Shown here in pieces: positions 59,986 to 64,000 of a DNA stretch of 64,000 nucleotides. Source of the DNA: Pararhizobium sp. (GTDB taxonomy: Bacteria; Pseudomonadota; Alphaproteobacteria; Rhizobiales; Rhizobiaceae); the NCBI GenBank assembly GCA_017794825.1, contig CP051237.1:3430501-3494500 (forward strand). The letters run 5' to 3'. The translations under genes were made by a program, and so were the position numbers. The notes beneath the pieces are model-generated. The model was not told the origin of the DNA. It searched no databases and saw nothing but the letters and a program-made list of their open reading frames with translations. The number at the start of each line of letters is the position of its first letter. Positions within the stretch are counted from its first letter, which is position 1.

Positions 59986-60699
59986 TCATTCGCGCAGAGA
60001 GCCATCCGCTACAGTGCTCGTTGGTTTGAATGGGGATTGCCCGCACTCATTTTCAAGAGCCCTTTCTCCAGTCTTACCAAGAGCACTGGTCCTGCGGTCA
60101 TTCCGGCGTTGGTAAGGCAAAGTGTCAGTTGCAGATATCTGTCTCTTCGTGGTGCTCACTCTTTTTAACCCTGTCGACGGTGCTCGCTTCAGCCAGGTGA
60201 GCCATTCTTTTGAGACGATGCGGACGATGTTCGTGTCATTCTTCTGTCCTCGCCGCGGGCGCAACTCCACCTTTAGATGAGCCAACCGGCGCGCTTCCCT
60301 GAACGCATTCTGGACAGTCGTCCTGCCGACGCCGGCAGTGGCGGCGATCCGATCGATAGGAAGGTCACAAAAGCCTCGCTTGCGAACCTCACCGGCGACG
60401 ACGAACAAGGCAGCCCGCTCGCCTTCGGTGTAGTGGTGTCTGATCGTATCCGGCAGCCCGCTGGACCCACCCAGCATTCGCCGTCGCTTCTTAGAGGCGG
60501 ACGGATCAGACCGGCGCTGTATTCGCCTGGGTTCAAAAGCGGAGAGAAAATGTTGCGCTCCACCACTGTGCAGATTTGCCGGGGACGCTGGTCCCTTCGT
60601 CGGCATTGAGCCGGACAGGTAAGCGCTTATCAGTTCAGGGTTCGATGGCTTGCGGTCGAGGCTGCGCAGCAAGGCTGCCGATGGCTTGAAGGTGCTCAT
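59986..60699 (-). CDS. Helix-turn-helix protein, plasmid- or island-type
   Basis: The 237-residue basic protein has a winged helix-turn-helix near residues 90-160 (YTEGERAALFVVAGEVRKRGFCDLPIDRIAATAGVGRTTVQNAFREARRLAHL) followed by a second basic segment (NIVRIVSKEWLTWLKR). This resembles replication- or mobile-element-associated regulators found in several copies in rhizobial genomes; I cannot name the family. ATG 60699 overlaps the TGA of an upstream truncated frame (ATGA), suggesting it was originally the second gene of a pair. Ser/Arg-rich flanks are probably disordered. Confidence in coding is moderate because of its isolated setting. Confidence 0.6.
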   Translation of the reverse strand: MSTFKPSAALLRSLDRKPSNPELISAYLSGSMPTKGPASPANLHSGGAQHFLSAFEPRRIQRRSDPSASKKRRRMLGGSSGLPDTIRHHYTEGERAALFVVAGEVRKRGFCDLPIDRIAATAGVGRTTVQNAFREARRLAHLKVELRPRRGQKNDTNIVRIVSKEWLTWLKRAPSTGLKRVSTTKRQISATDTLPYQRRNDRRTSALGKTGERALENECGQSPFKPTSTVADGSLRE

Positions 60700-60830
60700 T
60701 GCGCACCCCCATTGGCCTCGCGAATGGCCTGGCAGGCCTCAAGCGGTTTCAGGTTGAATTTGCGGCACAGAGTCTTGACGATCGGTCTCGCGCAGGTGTC
60801 GCGATTTTTCTTGAACCAGGAAACTACTTC
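60696..60830 (-). pseudogene. Truncated coding remnant upstream of the helix-turn-helix gene
   Basis: A 44-codon open stretch reads SWFKKNRDTCARPIVKTL and LEACQAIREANGGAQ before a TGA that overlaps the next gene's ATG. It has no start codon before an upstream TAA at 60831-60833, so only the C-terminal end of a former gene seems to remain. The amphipathic helical character (a short DNA-binding-like segment) suggests a partner regulator of the downstream protein. Confidence 0.5.
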
Positions 60831-60878
60831 TTAGTAATTTGAGCCGCGAAAAGAGCTTGCTATTCTTTTCTTGTCTTC

Positions 60879-60919
60879 ACCGCCGTTCAGGGGTCCAGCC
60901 TGAGCGGCGGTTTCGTTTT
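60879..60919 (+). terminator. Strong rho-independent terminator in the gene-poor patch
   Basis: A 13-bp perfect stem ACCGCCGTTCAGG (60879-60891) / CCTGAGCGGCGGT (60899-60911) with a 7-base loop is followed by TTTCGTTTTC. No rightward gene ends nearby (ackA stops 1.2 kb upstream), so it may end a small RNA or a lost gene. Confidence 0.75.
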
Positions 60920-60996
60920 CAAGAGGTAGACCTGCCGCTTGATCTGCTTGAACAGACAGTGAATTGCCTGTGTCGGATTAGTGCCAGTCCTTTGAC

Positions 60997-61037
60997 ACAG
61001 TTCCTGCTTCGTTCTGCAAATCGTTGCAGGAAGCTGT
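60997..61037. other. Hairpin upstream of the serC promoter
   Basis: ACAG-TTCCTGC (60997-61007) pairs with GCAGGAA-G-CTGT (61026-61037): 11 pairs with one bulged G and an 18-base loop. It lies 20 bp upstream of the serC -35 element and could be an operator dyad. No T-run follows. Confidence 0.4.
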
Positions 61038-61056
61038 ACGTACTGAATTATTTTTC

Positions 61057-61085
61057 TTGCGGTTTTCCGGGACTTTCGCTATCTC
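61057..61085 (+). promoter_or_regulatory. serC promoter
   Basis: TTGCGG (61057-61062) and TATCTC (61080-61085) are separated by 17 bp, a good alphaproteobacterial housekeeping promoter. The whole region (61056-61088) is duplicated at 23559-23592 with two small indels. Transcription would start near 61092, leaving a ~49-base leader before serC. Confidence 0.7.
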
Positions 61086-61091
61086 GCCAGA

Positions 61092-61140
61092 CGGGACACC
61101 TCTCCCCAACGAGAGGCTGACTATCTGGAAGGATAGAGAC
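61092..61140 (+). promoter_or_regulatory. serC leader with two hairpins, resembling the alphaproteobacterial serC motif
   Basis: CCTCTC/GAGAGG (61099-61104, 61111-61116) forms one hairpin and CTATC/GATAG (61121-61125, 61132-61136) a second that encloses the GGAAGGA ribosome site. A conserved leader motif upstream of serC has been described in alphaproteobacteria; the position and two-hairpin layout agree, but I could not compare with the published consensus. Confidence 0.5.
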
Positions 61141-62316
61141 ATGACAGATATCTCCAAGCCGGACGTGCGTCCGGCCAATCCCCGTTTTTCATCCGGCCCC
61201 TGCGCCAAGCGACCGGGATGGTCCCCGGAAGTCCTGAGCGACGCCGCTCTCGGCGTTTCCCATCGCGGCAAGGCGGGCAAGGCAAAGCTCAAACAGGCGA
61301 TCGACCTTACCCGTGAGGTGCTCGGCGTTCCCGACGATTATCTCGTCGGCATCGTGCCTGCCTCCGACACCGGCGCCGTCGAAATGGCGCTTTGGTCGCT
61401 GCTCGGCGCCCGTGGCGTTCACATGGTCGCCTGGGAATCCTTCGGTTCGGGTTGGGTGACGGACGTCGTCAAACAGCTCAAACTCGATGACGTGAAGCGC
61501 CTCGAAGCGGATTACGGCGAATTGCCGGATCTTTCGAAAATCGAGTTCGATCGCGACGTCGTCTTCACCTGGAACGGAACGACATCCGGCGTCCGCGCGC
61601 CGAATGGCGATTTCATCCCGGACGATCGTGAAGGCCTGACGATCTGCGACGCGACCTCCGCCGCCTTCGCCCAGGCGCTGCCGTTCGACAAGCTCGATGT
61701 CGTCACCTTCTCCTGGCAAAAGGTATTGGGCGGCGAGGGCGGACATGGCATGCTCATTCTCAGCCCGCGCGCAGTCGAGCGGCTGGAAAGCTATACGCCA
61801 GCCTGGCCGCTGCCCAAGATCTTCCGTTTGACGAAGGGCGGCAAGCTGATCGCTGATATTTTCGAAGGCGCGACGATCAACACGCCCTCCATGCTGTGTG
61901 TCGAGGACTATCTCGACGCGCTGAACTGGGCAAAGCGGATCGGCGGTCTTTCGGCTTTGCTGGCGCGCGCCGACGCAAATTTCGCCGCCATAGACGACTT
62001 CGTGGAAAAGACCGGCTGGATCGCCAATCTGGCGACCGATCCGGCAACCCGGTCCAACACATCCGTGTGTCTCAAGATCGTGCATCCCGCCGTCGCGTCG
62101 CTTCCAGCGGACGAGCAGGCGACATTCGCCAAGGGCATTGTCGCGCTTCTCGACAAGGAAGGCGTCGCCAAGGATATCGGCGCCTATCGCGACGCTCCGG
62201 CGGGTCTTCGGATCTGGGCCGGCGCGACGGTCGAGACTTCCGATCTGGAGGCGCTCATGCCCTGGCTCGACTGGGCCTTTCATCAACAGCTCGGTTCGCT
62301 GAAGGCGGCCGCCTGA
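61141..62316 (+). CDS. serC: Phosphoserine aminotransferase
   Basis: The 391-residue protein is the long alphaproteobacterial form of SerC, a class V PLP aminotransferase that converts 3-phosphohydroxypyruvate and glutamate to phosphoserine. Signatures are the start [43 protein letters not shown] and the PLP lysine Lys194 in [22 protein letters not shown] 61141 follows GGAAGGA; upstream extensions lack similarity and run through the promoter. serA follows 72 bp downstream, so the first two steps of serine synthesis are co-transcribed. The leader may regulate the pair. Confidence 0.95.
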   Translation: MTDISKPDVRPANPRFSSGPCAKRPGWSPEVLSDAALGVSHRGKAGKAKLKQAIDLTREVLGVPDDYLVGIVPASDTGAVEMALWSLLGARGVHMVAWESFGSGWVTDVVKQLKLDDVKRLEADYGELPDLSKIEFDRDVVFTWNGTTSGVRAPNGDFIPDDREGLTICDATSAAFAQALPFDKLDVVTFSWQKVLGGEGGHGMLILSPRAVERLESYTPAWPLPKIFRLTKGGKLIADIFEGATINTPSMLCVEDYLDALNWAKRIGGLSALLARADANFAAIDDFVEKTGWIANLATDPATRSNTSVCLKIVHPAVASLPADEQATFAKGIVALLDKEGVAKDIGAYRDAPAGLRIWAGATVETSDLEALMPWLDWAFHQQLGSLKAAA

Positions 62317-62388
62317 CGACATAAGGGGTCGCTTGCCCGCGGCCTCTCTCCAATCATCATTCGAAATTGCGTTTCAAGGGAGGCCTTC

Positions 62389-63984
62389 ATGGCGCCACGC
62401 GTTCTCGTATCGGACCAGCTGTCCGACACCGCCGTCCAGATCTTCAGGGATCGGGGCGTAGAAGTCGATTTTCTGCCGGATGTTGGCAAGTACAAGGAAA
62501 AACTTCAGGAAATCATCGGCCAGTATGATGGTCTCGCCATCCGCTCCGCCACCAAGGTTACTCCGAAGCTGATCGAGGCGGCGGACAAGCTGAAGGTCGT
62601 CGGGCGGGCCGGCATCGGTGTAGACAATGTCGATATTCCGGCGGCGTCGCGCCGCGGCGTCATCGTCATGAACACGCCGTTCGGCAACTCGATCACCACC
62701 GCCGAGCACGCCATCGCCCTGCTCATGTCGGTCGCGCGCCAGATCCCGGCGGCTGACAGCTCCACCCAGGCGGGCAAATGGGAAAAATCGAAATTCATGG
62801 GCGTCGAAATCACAGGCAAGACGCTTGGCCTCATCGGCTGCGGAAACATCGGCTCGGTCGTCGCCAGCCGCGCCATCGGCCTGAAGATGCATGTGGTCGC
62901 CTTCGATCCGTTCCTTTCCACGGAGCGGGCGGAAGAGGTCGGCGTTGAAAAGGTCGATCTGGAGGAACTCTTCAAGCGAGCCGACTTCATCACGCTGCAT
63001 GTTCCGCTGACCGACAAGACCAGGTCGATCATTGACGCCAAAGCCATCGCGTCGATGAAAGACGGCGTCCGCATCATCAACTGCGCGCGCGGCGGCCTCG
63101 TCGTCGAGGCCGATCTCGCCGCAGCCCTTCGCTCCGGCAAGGTGGCGGGCGCCGGTTTCGATGTGTTCGAGGTCGAGCCCGCGGTCGAGAGCCCGCTGTT
63201 CGGATTGCCCAATGTGGTTTGCACGCCGCATCTGGGCGCCTCGACCAACGAGGCGCAGGAAAATGTCGCCCTGCAGGTCGCCGAGCAGATGTCCGACTAT
63301 CTGCTGAAGGGCGCGGTCACCAACGCAATCAACATGCCGTCGATTTCTGCTGAAGAAGCGCCGAGGCTGAAACCGTTCGTCAAGCTCGCGGAAGTGCTCG
63401 GCGCCTTTGTCGGGCAGGTGACCGAAAGCGCCATCAAGGAGGTTGAGATCCTCTACGACGGCAGCACGGCCCAGATGAACACGAAGGCCCTGACCAGCGC
63501 TGTTCTCGCCGGGCTGATCCGGCCGCAGGTCGCCGACGTCAACATGGTTTCCGCGCCGATCATGGTGAAGGAGCGCGGAATCATCCTGTCGGAAGCGCGG
63601 CGCGACAAGTCCGGCGTGTTTGACGGCTACATCAAGCTGACCGTCAAAACTGCCGAGAATACGCGATCGATTGCGGGCACCTGCTTCTCGGACGGCAAGC
63701 CGCGGTTCATACAGATAAAGGGCATCAATCTGGACGCCGAGGTCGGAGCCAATATGGTGTACACCACCAATGCGGACGCCCCGGGCATCATCGGCATTCT
63801 GGGAACGGAATTCGCCAATGCCGGCGTCAATATCGCGAACTTTTCGCTTGGCCGAAACCGGCCGGGCGGCGATGCAATCGCGCTCCTTTATGTCGACGAT
63901 CCCGTCAACGAGAAGGTGCTCGATGCGGTTCGCAGCCACAAGGAAATCCTGTCGGCCAAGCCGCTCGTCTTTGACGTTGCGTAG
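62389..63984 (+). CDS. serA: D-3-phosphoglycerate dehydrogenase
   Basis: The 531-residue protein is a long SerA: catalytic and NAD-binding Rossmann domains (residues ~1-310, KTLGLIGCGNIGSVVASRAIGLKMHVVAFDPF; INCARGGLVVEADLAAALRSG; VVCTPHLGASTNEAQENVA with the catalytic His), then an intervening (ASB) domain and a C-terminal ACT-type domain (TNADAPGIIGILGTEFANAGVNIANFSLGR) that usually binds serine for feedback inhibition. It oxidises 3-phosphoglycerate to 3-phosphohydroxypyruvate. GGGAGG precedes ATG 62389. It is complete, ending 16 bp before the window edge, and forms an operon with serC. Confidence 0.96.
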   Translation: MAPRVLVSDQLSDTAVQIFRDRGVEVDFLPDVGKYKEKLQEIIGQYDGLAIRSATKVTPKLIEAADKLKVVGRAGIGVDNVDIPAASRRGVIVMNTPFGNSITTAEHAIALLMSVARQIPAADSSTQAGKWEKSKFMGVEITGKTLGLIGCGNIGSVVASRAIGLKMHVVAFDPFLSTERAEEVGVEKVDLEELFKRADFITLHVPLTDKTRSIIDAKAIASMKDGVRIINCARGGLVVEADLAAALRSGKVAGAGFDVFEVEPAVESPLFGLPNVVCTPHLGASTNEAQENVALQVAEQMSDYLLKGAVTNAINMPSISAEEAPRLKPFVKLAEVLGAFVGQVTESAIKEVEILYDGSTAQMNTKALTSAVLAGLIRPQVADVNMVSAPIMVKERGIILSEARRDKSGVFDGYIKLTVKTAENTRSIAGTCFSDGKPRFIQIKGINLDAEVGANMVYTTNADAPGIIGILGTEFANAGVNIANFSLGRNRPGGDAIALLYVDDPVNEKVLDAVRSHKEILSAKPLVFDVA

Positions 63985-64000
63985 TCAGATCGGAAGGCTC

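Noticed and set aside
59694..60168. Plus-strand frames after ackA (about 111 and 92 codons)
   Set aside because: No ribosome site, no recognisable domain, and they overlap the HTH gene in the opposite direction.

Overview
The window looks like a chromosomal segment of an alphaproteobacterium, most likely a free-living, possibly marine, member of the Rhizobiales/Hyphomicrobiales. The reasons are GC-rich coding sequence, Omp25/31-like outer-membrane barrels, an adjacent serC-serA pair behind a short structured leader, a single-frame IS630 element with rhizobial-type ends, three TRAP/TAXI permease genes, and a fabI / DUF3141 / phosphotransacylase / ackA block typical of that order. I see no rRNA, tRNA, CRISPR array or phage. 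All assignments are from reading the sequence; no database search was run.

Layout. (1) 1-1.6 kb: two tandem outer-membrane barrel paralogues, the first cut by the window edge, each with a clear terminator. (2) 1.7-6.3 kb: an aldoxime-nitrile module (nitrilase, heme aldoxime dehydratase, AraC regulator) followed by an M24 protein resembling the DMSP lyase DddP but lacking one proposed catalytic Asp. (3) 6.3-11.7 kb: a two-gene operon of multidomain glycosyltransferase and carbohydrate sulfotransferase proteins, opposite an exported sulfatase. (4) 11.7-23.6 kb: a catabolic regulon around a LysR regulator. Leftward genes encode a TauE-type exporter, an ADP-forming acyl-CoA synthetase, a glutaryl-CoA-type dehydrogenase and an enoyl-CoA hydratase. 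Rightward genes encode a thiolase-fold protein, a DUF35 protein, a TAXI-TRAP importer and a 3-hydroxyacyl-CoA dehydrogenase. Together they could import a dicarboxylic acid and convert it to acetyl-CoA. (5) 23.7-24.8 kb: an IS630 element with TA target duplication.

(6) 24.9-59.7 kb: a long ion-homeostasis and stress region. It holds a BCCT transporter with a tiny overlapping membrane peptide, a K+ channel, a Na+/H+ antiporter, a tandem universal stress protein, a DctPQM TRAP transporter, two AspT-family exchangers, aspartate 4-decarboxylase, an Orn/Lys/Arg decarboxylase, envelope proteins, a HlyD-type protein, a TPR protein, PPK2, SulP, a Ca2+/H+ exchanger, FabI, a BASS transporter, DUF3141, phosphotransacylase and acetate kinase. 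Proton-consuming decarboxylation, cation exchange, polyphosphate energy supply and acyl-phosphate metabolism would fit acid, osmotic or energy stress. Several intergenic regions here share a related 15-base motif.

(7) 59.7-61.0 kb: a gene-poor patch with a helix-turn-helix protein preceded by a truncated coding remnant, then a strong terminator. (8) 61.1-64 kb: serC and serA. The serC promoter has a close copy at 23.56 kb, next to the IS630 insertion.

The least explained material is the shared motif of the stress region, the LysR-controlled CoA pathway with its altered thiolase, the sulfated-glycan locus, and the duplicated serC-type promoter.
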